Shown here: in pieces, positions 52,135 to 60,714 of the stretch | Position numbering within the stretch: position 1 is the first letter of the stretch | Layout of the letters: every line of letters starts with the position of its first letter | DNA from: Candidatus Rokuibacteriota bacterium | Lineage (GTDB): Bacteria; Methylomirabilota; Methylomirabilia; Rokubacteriales; CSP1-6 | Length of the DNA: 64,000 bases | Reading direction: 5' to 3' | Assembly: GCA_003221695.1 (NCBI GenBank) | Contig: QHSX01000054.1 | Location: forward strand, 62,001-126,000 | Notes under the pieces: generated by a model | Seen by the model: only the letters and a program-made list of their open reading frames with translations | Told to the model about the DNA's origin: nothing | Databases searched by the model: none | Program-made: the position numbers and the translations under genes

Positions 52135-52799
52135 CTCGCCTCGCCTTTCTCGCCCAGCACCCCGCACAACCACGCGGAGAGATCGTCGACCTCGTCGCCA
52201 CACACCGAGTGCGGCATCGGGTACTCGCGCCACGTCACACGATAGCCCAGCTCGGTGAGCTTGTCGCGGGATCGTCGCGCGCGGTGGAGCGGGATCAGCG
52301 GGTCGTCGGTCCCGTGGGCCATGAAGATGGGCACGTCGCGGTTGGCCGGGCTCGCCTCGACGGCGAGCGTGTCGCCGAGCGGGAGATAGCACGAGAGGGC
52401 GATGATCCCCCCGAGCCGCTCGGGGTGGCGGAGCCCCGTGTGGAGCGCCATCGCGCCCCCCTGCGAGAAGCCCGCCAGCACGATCCGAGCCGCGGAGAAC
52501 GCGCGCGCCTTCTCGCGCGCGATCAGCGCTTCGACCCGCGCCTGCGATGCCCGGATCCCCGCCGTGTCCTCGCTGCCGTCGCCGACGACGTCGTACCAGG
52601 CGCGCATCACGGACCCGCGGTTGATCGTCACGGGCCGCATCGGCGCATGGGGAAAGACGAACCGGACCGTGAGTGTCTCCGGCAGCTCGAGCTCGGACAC
52701 GATCGGCTCGAAGTCGTGGCCGTCGGCGCCGAGCCCGTGCATCCAGATGACCGACGCCGCCGGGCGCGGCCCCGTCTCGAGCTCGATCGCGTCGAGCAC
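52131..52799 (-). CDS. Carboxylesterase/phospholipase (EstB-type alpha/beta hydrolase)
   Basis: A 222-residue serine esterase of the carboxylesterase II/acyl-protein thioesterase family. SVIWMHGLGADGHDFEPIV forms the oxyanion region; the nucleophile is GFSQGGAMAL, the Asp is in HGTDDPLIPL and the His in MPHSVCGDEV. GTG 52799 was chosen by family length and a GAGG 7 bases upstream. It lies 14 bases after the oligopeptidase B stop. Confidence 0.92.
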   Translation of the reverse strand: MLDAIELETGPRPAASVIWMHGLGADGHDFEPIVSELELPETLTVRFVFPHAPMRPVTINRGSVMRAWYDVVGDGSEDTAGIRASQARVEALIAREKARAFSAARIVLAGFSQGGAMALHTGLRHPERLGGIIALSCYLPLGDTLAVEASPANRDVPIFMAHGTDDPLIPLHRARRSRDKLTELGYRVTWREYPMPHSVCGDEVDDLSAWLCGVLGEKGEAR

Positions 52800-52813
52800 C
52801 TCGCGGCCTCGAA

Positions 52814-54859
52814 TCAGCTCGCGCGCTCGAGCCGGGTCAGGATGAACGCGTAGTCGAACGCGAGCTCGCGGAGCGCGTCGTAGCGGCCCGAGGCGCCGCC
52901 GTGACCCGAATCCAGATTGACCTTGAGGAACAACGGCCGGTCGTCGGTCTTGAACGTCCGGAGCTTCGCGACCCACTTCGCGGGTTCCCAGTACATCACC
53001 TGGCTGTCGTTGAGCGCGGTGCGCACGAGGATCGCCGGGTAGCGCCGCGGCGCCAGGTTCGTGTAGGGGCAGTAGGTCTTCATGTACTCGTAATGCTCGC
53101 GGAGCTTCGGGTTGCCCCACTCCTCGAACTCGCCCACCGTCAGCGGGAGCGACGCGTCGAGCATCGTGTTGATCACGTCCACGAACGGCACGCGGAGGAC
53201 CGCGGCCGTCGAGAGGTCGGGCCGCATGTTCAGCGTGGCGCCGATCAGGAGGCCGCCCGCGCTTCCGCCCTCGATCACGAGCCGGGCGTGCGTGGTGTAC
53301 CCCTCCCCGACCAGGAGCTCGGCACAGGCGATGAAGTCGGTGAACGTGTTGCGTTTCCGGAGCAGGCGCCCGTCGTCGTGCCAGCGCTTGCCGAGCTCCC
53401 CACCGCCACGCACGTGGGCGACCGCAACGGACACGCCGCGCTCGAGGAGGCTCAGACGGTTCGATGAGAAGGTCACCGGATACGGCATCCCGTACGCGCC
53501 GTAGCCCGTGAGCACCATCGGGCTCGTGCCGTCGCGCGGCGCGTCCTTCGTCGAGACGAGCGACACCGGGATGCGCGTTCCGTCGGCGGCCGTCGCGTGA
53601 AGCCGCTCGGAGCGGTAGCGCGTGGGATCGTAGCCGCCGAGGACCTCCGTCCGCTTGAGGAGCCGAAGCTCGCGGGCCACCGTGTCGTAGTCGAAGATCG
53701 ACGGCGGGGTGACGAACGACTGGTAGCGGAACCGGTAGGCCCCCGCCGCGAACTCGGCGTTCCCCTCCGGCTCGACGTCGTACGCCGGCTCGGGGAACTC
53801 GACGTGATGGGAGGCGTGCGACGGGAGGCTCGTCACGCGCAAGCGTGCGAGCCCATCCTCGCGCTGCTGTAGGACATAGAAGTCGGCGAACACGTCCACG
53901 CCCTCGAGCATGACGGCCTCGCGGTGCGGGACCAGCTCGCTCCAGCGCTCGGGCCGCGGGTCGGCCACCGGCGCCACGACCAGCCGGAAGTTACGCCGCC
54001 CGCCGCCGTTCGTGCGGATGTAGAACAGGTCACCACCGTGATCGACCTCGTACTCGTGCTCGTGCTCTCGCGGGGCGAGCACGGTCCACACGCCGCCGAG
54101 GTCCCCCGCCGCGACGTAGCGCGCCTCGGTGGTGGTGTGGCTCGCCGAGTACAGGAAGAGGTACGCGAGGCTCCGCGAGCGCGCGACGCCGAGCCGGAAC
54201 AGCTCGTCGGTCTCCTCGTAGAGGAGATCGTCCCCGGCGGCGCCCAGTCGGTGGCGCCAGAGCCGGTACGGGCGCTTGGCGTGGTCCTCGGTGACGTAGA
54301 AGAACGTCGCGGGCGTCGCCGACCACGCGACGGACGCCACACGCTCGACGCGGTCGGGCTCGAGCATCCCCGTGCCGAGGTCCTTCACGTACAGCGTGTA
54401 CTCGCGGAACCCCGTGACGTCGACCGTGTACACCAGGCGCCGGCCGTCGTCGCTCACGGCCCAGGCGCCGAGCGCGAGGAACGCGTGCCCCTCGGCCAGG
54501 CGGTTGAGGTCGAGCGTGATCTCTTCGGGCGCGTCGAGGCTCGCGTGCTTGCGACACAGGATCGGGTACTGCTTGCCCTTCTCCGTGCGCGTGTAGTAGA
54601 AGTGCCCGCCCCGCCGGTAGGGGACCGTCGTGTCGTCCTCCTTGATCCGGCCGAGCATCTCCGCGTAGAGCGTCTCTTGGAACGCCGCGGTCGGCTTCAG
54701 CCCAAGGTCGGTGTAGGCGTTCTCGGCCGTCAGGTACGCGAGGACGTCGGGATCGTCCCGGTGCCGGAGCCAGGCGTAGGGGTCCTGCCGACGGTCGCCG
54801 TGGACGACGTCGATCTTCGGGATCTTCTTCGCGACAGGAGGTGTCGGCACGGTACGCAA
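52814..54859 (-). CDS. ptrB: Oligopeptidase B (protease II)
   Basis: A 681-residue S9A peptidase (E. coli PtrB 686) that cleaves short peptides after Arg or Lys. A beta-propeller filter (about 70-400) precedes the hydrolase domain: nucleophile EGGSAGGLL, Asp in TALNDSQVMYWEP, His in DSGHGGASGR. DRRQDPYAWLRHRDDPDVLAYL is the family N-terminus. No signal peptide, so cytoplasmic. It heads a five-gene leftward cluster with esterase, AAA ATPase, SRPBCC and VOC genes. Confidence 0.95.
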   Translation of the reverse strand: MRTVPTPPVAKKIPKIDVVHGDRRQDPYAWLRHRDDPDVLAYLTAENAYTDLGLKPTAAFQETLYAEMLGRIKEDDTTVPYRRGGHFYYTRTEKGKQYPILCRKHASLDAPEEITLDLNRLAEGHAFLALGAWAVSDDGRRLVYTVDVTGFREYTLYVKDLGTGMLEPDRVERVASVAWSATPATFFYVTEDHAKRPYRLWRHRLGAAGDDLLYEETDELFRLGVARSRSLAYLFLYSASHTTTEARYVAAGDLGGVWTVLAPREHEHEYEVDHGGDLFYIRTNGGGRRNFRLVVAPVADPRPERWSELVPHREAVMLEGVDVFADFYVLQQREDGLARLRVTSLPSHASHHVEFPEPAYDVEPEGNAEFAAGAYRFRYQSFVTPPSIFDYDTVARELRLLKRTEVLGGYDPTRYRSERLHATAADGTRIPVSLVSTKDAPRDGTSPMVLTGYGAYGMPYPVTFSSNRLSLLERGVSVAVAHVRGGGELGKRWHDDGRLLRKRNTFTDFIACAELLVGEGYTTHARLVIEGGSAGGLLIGATLNMRPDLSTAAVLRVPFVDVINTMLDASLPLTVGEFEEWGNPKLREHYEYMKTYCPYTNLAPRRYPAILVRTALNDSQVMYWEPAKWVAKLRTFKTDDRPLFLKVNLDSGHGGASGRYDALRELAFDYAFILTRLERAS

Positions 54860-54939
54860 GGCACAGTGTACCGCCTCGGTCCACGCCGCACTCGGTGATC
54901 CATCTCGACACGTCGCTGACCCTTCCGCGCGACCAGACG

Positions 54940-55659
54940 TCAGCAGCCGAGCTGCTCGGCGAGATCGATGAAGTCCTCGGCGACGACGTCCCAGTCACGC
55001 GCCGGCCGGAGGTCCGTCATCTGCGTGGGGCCGTGTTCGGTCCGCCGGTGGACGAAGGCGGTGCGGAAGCCGAGGGCACCGGCCGCGGCCAGATCGCCGT
55101 TGTGCGCGGCCACCATCATGCACTGCGCGGGCGCCAGTCCGAGGAGGTCCGCCGTCGTGCGATACGCCTCGGGTTGAGGCTTGTAGTGGCGCGCGACCTC
55201 GGCGCCGAGGACCGCGTCCCAGGGAAGCCCGGCGCGCTTGGCCATGTTCACCAGGAGCGCCACGTTGCCGTTCGAGAGCGTCGCGAGGATGAACTTCCGT
55301 TTGAGCCGCACGAGACCCGGCACGGCGTCGTGCCAGGGGTCGAGCCGGTGCCAGACCCGGTTCAGGTGGTCGATCTCGTCCTCGGTGAGCCCGACGACGC
55401 CGAACTGGACGAGGAGCTGGTCGAGCGCCATTCGATGGAGATCGTCCAGCTTGGTCCACGGGATCGCGCCGCTCCGGACCCGTTCGAGCATCGGCTGGTA
55501 GAAGCCGCGCCACCCGTCGGCGAAGGCCGACCAGCTGACCTTCAGGCCCTTGGCGCGCCCGAGCGCCTCGCCCTCGCGGACCAGGCTCGACCGCCAGTCC
55601 ACGACGGTCCCGAAGACGTCGAACGTCAGCGCCTTGACCGACGTGGGGTCGATCGTCAC
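54940..55659 (-). CDS. Haloacid dehalogenase type II
   Basis: A 239-residue HAD protein of the L-2-haloacid dehalogenase branch, which hydrolyses 2-haloalkanoates to 2-hydroxy acids. Motif I is LTFDVFGTVVDWR (D14), motif II LATLSNGN, motif III Lys in RHYKPQPEAY. The late Asp region MVAAHNGDLAAAGALGF resembles the dehalogenase AAHNxDL signature. Similar proteins may act on other substrates. Confidence 0.9.
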   Translation of the reverse strand: MTIDPTSVKALTFDVFGTVVDWRSSLVREGEALGRAKGLKVSWSAFADGWRGFYQPMLERVRSGAIPWTKLDDLHRMALDQLLVQFGVVGLTEDEIDHLNRVWHRLDPWHDAVPGLVRLKRKFILATLSNGNVALLVNMAKRAGLPWDAVLGAEVARHYKPQPEAYRTTADLLGLAPAQCMMVAAHNGDLAAAGALGFRTAFVHRRTEHGPTQMTDLRPARDWDVVAEDFIDLAEQLGC

Positions 55660-55728
55660 GGGGCTACTGTGGCCTCAGCAAGCGCGATCGTCAACGTCCA
55701 CGCCGAGGCCACGCATGACCCCGGTGGG

Positions 55729-56226
55729 CTAGCGCGTCGTCGGAGGCGACGCCAGGCCGATCGTCCGCCCCATCTGGGGCGGCCGCGCCAGCGCGTCGTG
55801 CGCCTTCTGGACTTGCGCGAGCCGCTCGAGGATCTCCCGAGCCATCGGGGTGGACCGCCGCGTCGACTCGTTCACGTGGAGCGACATCAGCTCGTTCGTC
55901 GCCGCCAGATACCCCGCCGTCGCGTGGTACATCGCGTGAAAGTAGTGGATCCGCTTCGCGTCGTGGCCGAGCAAGAGCGTGGTGAAGCGAAGCGGGTCCG
56001 CCGACCGCACCTCGCGGTGGTAGGTGACGTGCGCCTCCAGGCAGAAGGTCGTCACGCCGTGCTCCCGGCGGTGGCGCGCGTCGAGTCCCACCCAGGCGAG
56101 GAACTCGTCGGTCGCGTAGTCGAAGACGACGAGGTAGTAGCCCACGTTCATGTGGCCGTTCCCGTCGATCCACTCGGGCCGGACGCGGTCGCGATGGCGA
56201 TCGAACGGTGCCGAGAGATCGATCAT
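55729..56226 (-). CDS. Hotdog-fold thioesterase (carnitine-catabolism type)
   Basis: A 165-residue thioesterase. RVRPEWIDGNGHMNVGYYLVVFDYATDEF is the 4HBT-type catalytic stretch when read across the helix. TYHREVRSADPLRFTTLLLGHD and FHAMYHATAGYLAATNELMSLHV follow. It resembles thioesterases next to carnitine dehydrogenases. ATG 56226 stands 7 bases after TATACT (56234-56239), the leaderless pattern. The box is shared with the divergent Fpg gene. Confidence 0.87.
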   Translation of the reverse strand: MIDLSAPFDRHRDRVRPEWIDGNGHMNVGYYLVVFDYATDEFLAWVGLDARHRREHGVTTFCLEAHVTYHREVRSADPLRFTTLLLGHDAKRIHYFHAMYHATAGYLAATNELMSLHVNESTRRSTPMAREILERLAQVQKAHDALARPPQMGRTIGLASPPTTR

Positions 56227-56245
56227 GAGGCACAGTATACGCAGG

Positions 56246-57190
56246 ATGCCCGAGCTGCCCGACGTCACCGTCTACATCGAAGCGCTCGAACGGCGCCTCC
56301 TGGGCGCGCGGCTCGACGGCGTGCGGCTCCTGAGCCCGTTCGTGCTCCGCTCCGTGGATCCGCCCCTCACCGCGGCGGTTGGCCGGACCGTGAGCGGGCT
56401 CCGGCGTCTCGGCAAGCGCATCGTCATCGGGCTCGACGGCGACCTCTTCCTGCTCCTGCACCTGATGATCGCGGGACGCCTCCACTGGCGCCCGGTCGGG
56501 GCTCGGCCACCAGGCAAGATCGGCCTCGCCGCGCTCGATTTCTCCACGGGCACCCTCGTGCTGACCGAGGCGGGCACGAAGAGGCGCGCGGCGATCCACC
56601 TGGTGCGCGGCCAGGCGGGGCTCCGCGCGCACGACCCGGGCGGGCTGGAAGTGCTCGGCGCGGACCTCGCGGCGTTTCGTGCGGCGCTCGTCGCCGAGAA
56701 CCACACGCTCAAACGGACGCTCACCGACCCGCGACTCTTCAGCGGGATCGGCAACGCCTACGCCGACGAGATTCTCCACCGCGCGCGCCTCTCGCCGGTC
56801 AAGCTCGCGCGGCAGCTCACCGACACGGAGCTCGCGGGCCTCTTCGAGGCGACCCGCGCGACGCTCCTGGACTGGTGCGCGCGCTTACGGCGGGAGGCCG
56901 GCGAGGATTTTCCCGAGGGCGTCACGGCGTTCCGCGAGGGGATGGCCGTCCACGGGCGCTACGGCAAGCCGTGCCCGGTGTGCGGCGCCCCGGTTCAGCG
57001 CATCGTCCACGCCGAGACCGAGACGAACTATTGCGCGCGGTGCCAGACGGCCGGCCGGCTCCTCGCCGACCGCGCGCTCTCACGGCTGCTCAGGGAGGAC
57101 TGGCCGCGGACGCTCGAGGACCTCGAAGAACGATCGGCCGGCCGTGGGGTGTCGCGCGCGCGGCCCGGTCCCACTCGTCCTTCCGCGTGA
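56246..57190 (+). CDS. mutM: Formamidopyrimidine-DNA glycosylase (Fpg/Nei family)
   Basis: A 314-residue base-excision enzyme. The N-terminus MPELPDV supplies the catalytic Pro2 and Glu3, with LHLMIAGRLHW, LTEAGTKRRAAIHL (binding Lys), the H2TH region DPRLFSGIGNAYADEILHRA and the C-terminal zinc finger CPVCGAP/CARCQ. It is about 40 residues longer than E. coli Fpg. The extra tail overlaps the convergent nitrile hydratase accessory gene by 101 bases. DV in place of EV and the overall sequence mark a branch of its own. Confidence 0.9.
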   Translation: MPELPDVTVYIEALERRLLGARLDGVRLLSPFVLRSVDPPLTAAVGRTVSGLRRLGKRIVIGLDGDLFLLLHLMIAGRLHWRPVGARPPGKIGLAALDFSTGTLVLTEAGTKRRAAIHLVRGQAGLRAHDPGGLEVLGADLAAFRAALVAENHTLKRTLTDPRLFSGIGNAYADEILHRARLSPVKLARQLTDTELAGLFEATRATLLDWCARLRREAGEDFPEGVTAFREGMAVHGRYGKPCPVCGAPVQRIVHAETETNYCARCQTAGRLLADRALSRLLREDWPRTLEDLEERSAGRGVSRARPGPTRPSA

Positions 57191-57470
57191 GGAGCTCGTT
57201 CTGCGCGACGAGCCCCTTGTCGGCGACGATCTTCTCGAGCGCGGCGAGCCAGTAATGGTAGTAGCGGCTGCCGTCGTCCGCCTCGCCGCGCGCCCGGGCC
57301 GCCGTGATCTCGTCGGCCAGGTACCGCGCCCACTCGTTCCACGTGAACGTGCCGCGCTCGGCGAGCGCCACCGCCATCCCGAAGGCCTGGGCCTCCCAGG
57401 GCTCGCGAAACACGGGACCCGCGTCGTCCTTCGGGATGGCGGGCAGCTCGGAGAGGTCCGGCGGGGTCAT
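57090..57470 (-). CDS. Nitrile hydratase accessory protein
   Basis: A 126-residue protein of the nitrile hydratase activator/beta-N-domain family: VFREPWEAQAFGMAVALAERGTFTWNEWARYL, then YYHYWLAALEKIVADKGL. Such proteins deliver cobalt or help fold the alpha subunit (the P14K/NhlE group). ATG 57470 was chosen by homology and position, 13 bases after the beta-subunit stop. Its 3' end overlaps the convergent Fpg gene. Confidence 0.9.
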   Translation of the reverse strand: MTPPDLSELPAIPKDDAGPVFREPWEAQAFGMAVALAERGTFTWNEWARYLADEITAARARGEADDGSRYYHYWLAALEKIVADKGLVAQNELLTRKDEWDRAARATPHGRPIVLRGPRASAASPP

Positions 57471-57483
57471 GCGGCCTCGACCC

Positions 57484-58140
57484 TCACGCCGGATCCAGAT
57501 GGTCGTCCCAGAGGTCCAGATAGACGGCGTCACGCGGCGAGGCGTCGGGCCCCCACAGCTCTCGCGCGGCGAAGCGAACGCCGTAGAGGTGCTGCGGCCT
57601 CGGCCCGAGCCCCATGGCGTTGGCGTCGGCGAAGATGAAGACGCCGTGGTCGCGATCGATCACGCCGCGCCGGCCGCGCGCATAGCGCGGCAGCCGGGTG
57701 TGGCCGGTGGGCTGCGTGTTGCGGGCGACGACACGGTCGGCCACCTTGAAGCGCGGGGGGACGTCGTCCGGGAGCCGAAACCCGCGGCCCTTCGTCAGCG
57801 CCTTCTCGACGTCCGCGGCCCGGAGGACACGCCCTCCCGACACCCTGCCGCGCGCCCGGCCCGTCGCGACCTCCTCGCGGGTGAGCAGGCCCTGCTCGAG
57901 CAACAGCAGCTCGAGGCCGTAGAGCCACTTCTGGTAATAGCTCGCCGCGAGGTACTGCGCGGGCGGCATCCGCTCGCGTGCGTGACGTGACGCGTCGATG
58001 TTCCACGCGCCGAGGGCGCCGGCGGCCAGGTTGAGGGCCAGCACGCGCCGCTCCCAGTCGTGGTGGAAGACGGGTTCGTTCGCCTCACGCTCGATCGGGC
58101 CCATGCCGTGCATGCCGCCCATGTCGTGGACGCCGTTCAT
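57484..58140 (-). CDS. nthB: Nitrile hydratase subunit beta
   Basis: A 218-residue beta subunit: start [19 protein letters not shown]-like, ending short of 20 residues of perfect match to known NHases, [38 protein letters not shown], and the SH3-like C-domain with [12 protein letters not shown]-type FAARELWG. It forms the alpha2beta2 enzyme that hydrates nitriles to amides. Start ATG 58140 overlaps the alpha-subunit stop by 4 bases. Confidence 0.95.
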   Translation of the reverse strand: MNGVHDMGGMHGMGPIEREANEPVFHHDWERRVLALNLAAGALGAWNIDASRHARERMPPAQYLAASYYQKWLYGLELLLLEQGLLTREEVATGRARGRVSGGRVLRAADVEKALTKGRGFRLPDDVPPRFKVADRVVARNTQPTGHTRLPRYARGRRGVIDRDHGVFIFADANAMGLGPRPQHLYGVRFAARELWGPDASPRDAVYLDLWDDHLDPA

Positions 58141-58781
58141 CGTCGCCCCCCCTGCACCGGCGGCTTCACCCTGGCGACACCGATCATCGCGTCGCGCGTG
58201 ACGAGCTCGGCCAGCGCCGACTCGCTCATGCCCTCGGTACCCTCCGGGCGCTCCGGCAACACGAGGTAGCGCACCTCGGACGTCGAATCCCAGACGCGCA
58301 CCTCGACGTCGTCGGGCACCTCGAGCCCGAACTCGCGCAGGACGCCGCGGGGATCGAGCACGGCGCGCGACCGGTACGGCGCCGACTTGTACCAGACGGG
58401 CGGGAGCCCGAGGACCGGCCATGGGTAGCAGGAACAGAGCGTGCAGACGACGAGGTTGTGGACCTTCGGCGTGTTCTCGAGCGCCATGATCTCCTCACCG
58501 CCGCGACCCTGGTAGCCCAGCTCGGCGACGGCCGACCGCGCGTCGGCGAGGAGACGGGTCTTGTAGGCGGGGTCGACCCACGCGCGGGCCACGACGCGGG
58601 CGCCGTTGCGCGGTCCCACTTTGGTCTCGTAGGTGTCGATCAAGACGTCGAGGGCCGCCGGGTCGACGAGCCCCTTCTCGACCAGGAGGGACTCGAGCGC
58701 CCGTACCCTGAGATCGGTCTCGGCGAGGGGCGAGCCCGGCTCGCTCGCGTGGTCGTGGTCGTGATGGTGATGGTCGCTCAT
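58137..58781 (-). CDS. nthA: Nitrile hydratase subunit alpha, cobalt type
   Basis: A 214-residue catalytic subunit. The metal site is [10 protein letters not shown] (C113, C116, C118); Thr between the first two Cys marks the non-corrin cobalt type, where the iron type has Ser. Two of these cysteines are normally oxidised to sulfinic and sulfenic acids. The N-terminus carries a histidine cluster (HHHHDHDH, residues 4-11) that may help capture metal. A TATGCT box on the minus strand lies about 45 bases upstream, and the gene is divergent from a DMT transporter. Confidence 0.95.
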   Translation of the reverse strand: MSDHHHHDHDHASEPGSPLAETDLRVRALESLLVEKGLVDPAALDVLIDTYETKVGPRNGARVVARAWVDPAYKTRLLADARSAVAELGYQGRGGEEIMALENTPKVHNLVVCTLCSCYPWPVLGLPPVWYKSAPYRSRAVLDPRGVLREFGLEVPDDVEVRVWDSTSEVRYLVLPERPEGTEGMSESALAELVTRDAMIGVARVKPPVQGGRR

Positions 58782-58841
58782 GGTTCGGCCCCTCGCGCCT
58801 GGCAGGTGGACATCCGGCCCCAAGCATAGCAAACTCGTGCA

Positions 58842-59705
58842 ATGCCGCTCGCCGCGCTCGTGCTCGTGCTCGGCGCGGCCGTGTGCCACAGCGCCTGGAA
58901 CCTCCTCGTCAAGAGCGACGCGCGGCGGCTCGAGATCCAGTCGGGAGCCCTGATCGTCGGCGCCGTCCTCTGCTCCCCGGTCCTCCTGATGTATCCGCTC
59001 AGCAGCGTGAGCCGGGTCGCATGGGGGGTGATTCTCCTGTCGGGTCTCCTGGAGACGGCGTACGTCTTCGCGCTCTCCGCAGCGTACGGGGCCGGCGATC
59101 TGTCGCTGGTCTACCCGGTCGCGCGCGGCACGCCGCCGCTTCTCGTCGTGCCCCTCGCGATCGTCTTTCTCGGCGAGCGCCCGTCGTGGCAGGGTCTGGC
59201 CGGGATCGGTCTGGTCGTGCTCGGGATCTGCGCGAGCCACGCGGGGCCGGCGGCCGGCCATGGGCCCGGGCAGCCGAACCGCCGCGCGCTCGGGCTGGCG
59301 CTCCTCACGGGAGTGTTCACCGCGGGCTACTCGCTCGTGAACAAGGTTGGCGTCCACCTGGTCCCGGTGCCCCTGTACGCCCTTCTGGTCTTCGGGGTGG
59401 ACGCGGCCCTGATCTATCTCGTGCGGTGGGTGCGCGGCGGGCTCGCGGCCCCCCGGGTGGGCGACGCGCCCTGGGGGCGGACTGTCGTCGTGGGTGTCCT
59501 GATGATGGCGGCGTACCTCGCCGTCCTCGCCGCGATGGCGCAGGCCCCGGTCAGCTACGTGGTCGCCGCGCGGGAGGTGAGCGTCGTCGTCGCGGCGGTC
59601 CTGGGCGCGCTCGTCCTCGGCGAGCGCCACTCGGCGGCGCGCGTCGCGGGCGCCGCGGTCATCTTTACGGGCCTCGTCTTGCTCGCGCTCTCCCGCAGCC
59701 CGTGA
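58842..59705 (+). CDS. EamA/DMT-family transporter
   Basis: A 287-residue membrane protein with ten hydrophobic segments in two EamA repeats (1-130 and 148-287). Each ends with a strand such as [27 protein letters not shown] or [23 protein letters not shown]. These export or import small metabolites. Divergent placement next to the nitrile hydratase genes could mean amide or nitrile transport, but that is a guess. Confidence 0.9.
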   Translation: MPLAALVLVLGAAVCHSAWNLLVKSDARRLEIQSGALIVGAVLCSPVLLMYPLSSVSRVAWGVILLSGLLETAYVFALSAAYGAGDLSLVYPVARGTPPLLVVPLAIVFLGERPSWQGLAGIGLVVLGICASHAGPAAGHGPGQPNRRALGLALLTGVFTAGYSLVNKVGVHLVPVPLYALLVFGVDAALIYLVRWVRGGLAAPRVGDAPWGRTVVVGVLMMAAYLAVLAAMAQAPVSYVVAAREVSVVVAAVLGALVLGERHSAARVAGAAVIFTGLVLLALSRSP

Positions 59706-59719
59706 AGGATTTTCGCCGG

Positions 59720-60301
59720 TCAGCGTTCGTCCGCACGCGACCTGAGCTGTCCGCGGATCTCGCCTGCGTTGAACTTCGTGTTAGCAACGCCGCCCGCGTT
59801 GGTCGAGTGGACATTCGCGTAGGTCACCCCGGCACGGACCGCGGTCACCAACTCGGCGAACTCGCCGGCCGTCGAACCCTGCGTGGCCGTGGATTCTATT
59901 CCTTGGGCGTCGGCGCGGGTCGTCACGTTGGCTCGTGTCAGAGTCCCACTCACCGTCCCTGACTGAGGGCACGTCGGCGCAAGACCGGTGGGATCCGGAG
60001 CCAAAGTCGTCTGACACAGAAAGACAACGATCCCCCCGTTGACACGCCGTTGGCCCAGGTGGATGTGGGCTTGCGTGACCGTCCCCTCCAGGCCGGAATA
60101 GCTCAGCGTGTACCCGATCGAAAGCTCGTCCCGATCGATGTCCCCACGGAACGTGCCACTGGCGGTGGTGGAAACCGCCGGGACCTCCTCGAACCCCCGC
60201 AACGTGGCCCTGAGCTCGACCTCACCATCGGCGGCCATTGCCACGGGCGAGACCCCGAGGATCGCGAGCAGCCCTATACCAATCCGACGTCCCTTTGCCA
60301 C
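59720..60301 (-). CDS. Secreted CHRD-domain protein
   Basis: A 193-residue protein with a signal peptide ([21 protein letters not shown]) and one CHRD domain: [48 protein letters not shown] and [30 protein letters not shown] (chordin-like) domains in bacteria are exported and of unknown function. GTG 60301 was chosen over ATG 60331 because GGAGG lies 6 bases before it and the signal peptide then begins normally. Confidence 0.88.
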   Translation of the reverse strand: MAKGRRIGIGLLAILGVSPVAMAADGEVELRATLRGFEEVPAVSTTASGTFRGDIDRDELSIGYTLSYSGLEGTVTQAHIHLGQRRVNGGIVVFLCQTTLAPDPTGLAPTCPQSGTVSGTLTRANVTTRADAQGIESTATQGSTAGEFAELVTAVRAGVTYANVHSTNAGGVANTKFNAGEIRGQLRSRADER

Positions 60302-60476
60302 GGCCTTCCTCCTCTCTCCTCGCCCCGACATGGGGGAGTGCGGACGCCCGACGAAATGCCGGGCCGAGCAAAAAAGTTCCCCGAATCTCCCCGACGGGCA
60401 TCGCCGGCCTCATTTTGCAGGGTTTCCCTGATTCCCGGCTGAGTGTCGAAGGCCTACGCTACTCGGGGGTCGCCTG

Positions 60477-60701
60477 GTGGCTCGTCTACTCCTGATCGTC
60501 TCGCGCGCTGAACCGGCACGCTACGCGTATCTCAGGCACGTATTCGGCAGCGAGACGGTGGACGTGATCTTCGACCGCCGCCTGGGTGAGCGGCGTCAAC
60601 GCCAAGAGCTCCGCGGGACCGAGAGGCGCCGGGGGTACCGTCGCCACCAATACGTGAGCCACGATCTCAAGGCATCCGGCTGGGCCCTGGTGCGACGCTG
60701 A
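60477..60701 (+). CDS. Small basic conserved hypothetical protein
   Basis: A 74-residue, strongly basic protein (LGERRQRQELRGTERRRGYRR) with a hydrophobic start MARLLLIVSRAEPARYAYL. Arg-rich small proteins of this form recur in related GC-rich genomes, sometimes as fragments of a larger response-regulator-like domain. The function is unknown. The GTG start follows a GGGGG run by about 7 bases. The sequence upstream (60332-60476) holds nothing I recognise. Confidence 0.6.
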   Translation: MARLLLIVSRAEPARYAYLRHVFGSETVDVIFDRRLGERRQRQELRGTERRRGYRRHQYVSHDLKASGWALVRR

Positions 60702-60714
60702 GCCTTTCCGGGCG

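Noticed and set aside
54841-57255. 804-residue rightward frame across the dehalogenase, thioesterase and Fpg genes
   Set aside because: It crosses three well-supported genes and its translation shows only biased composition.
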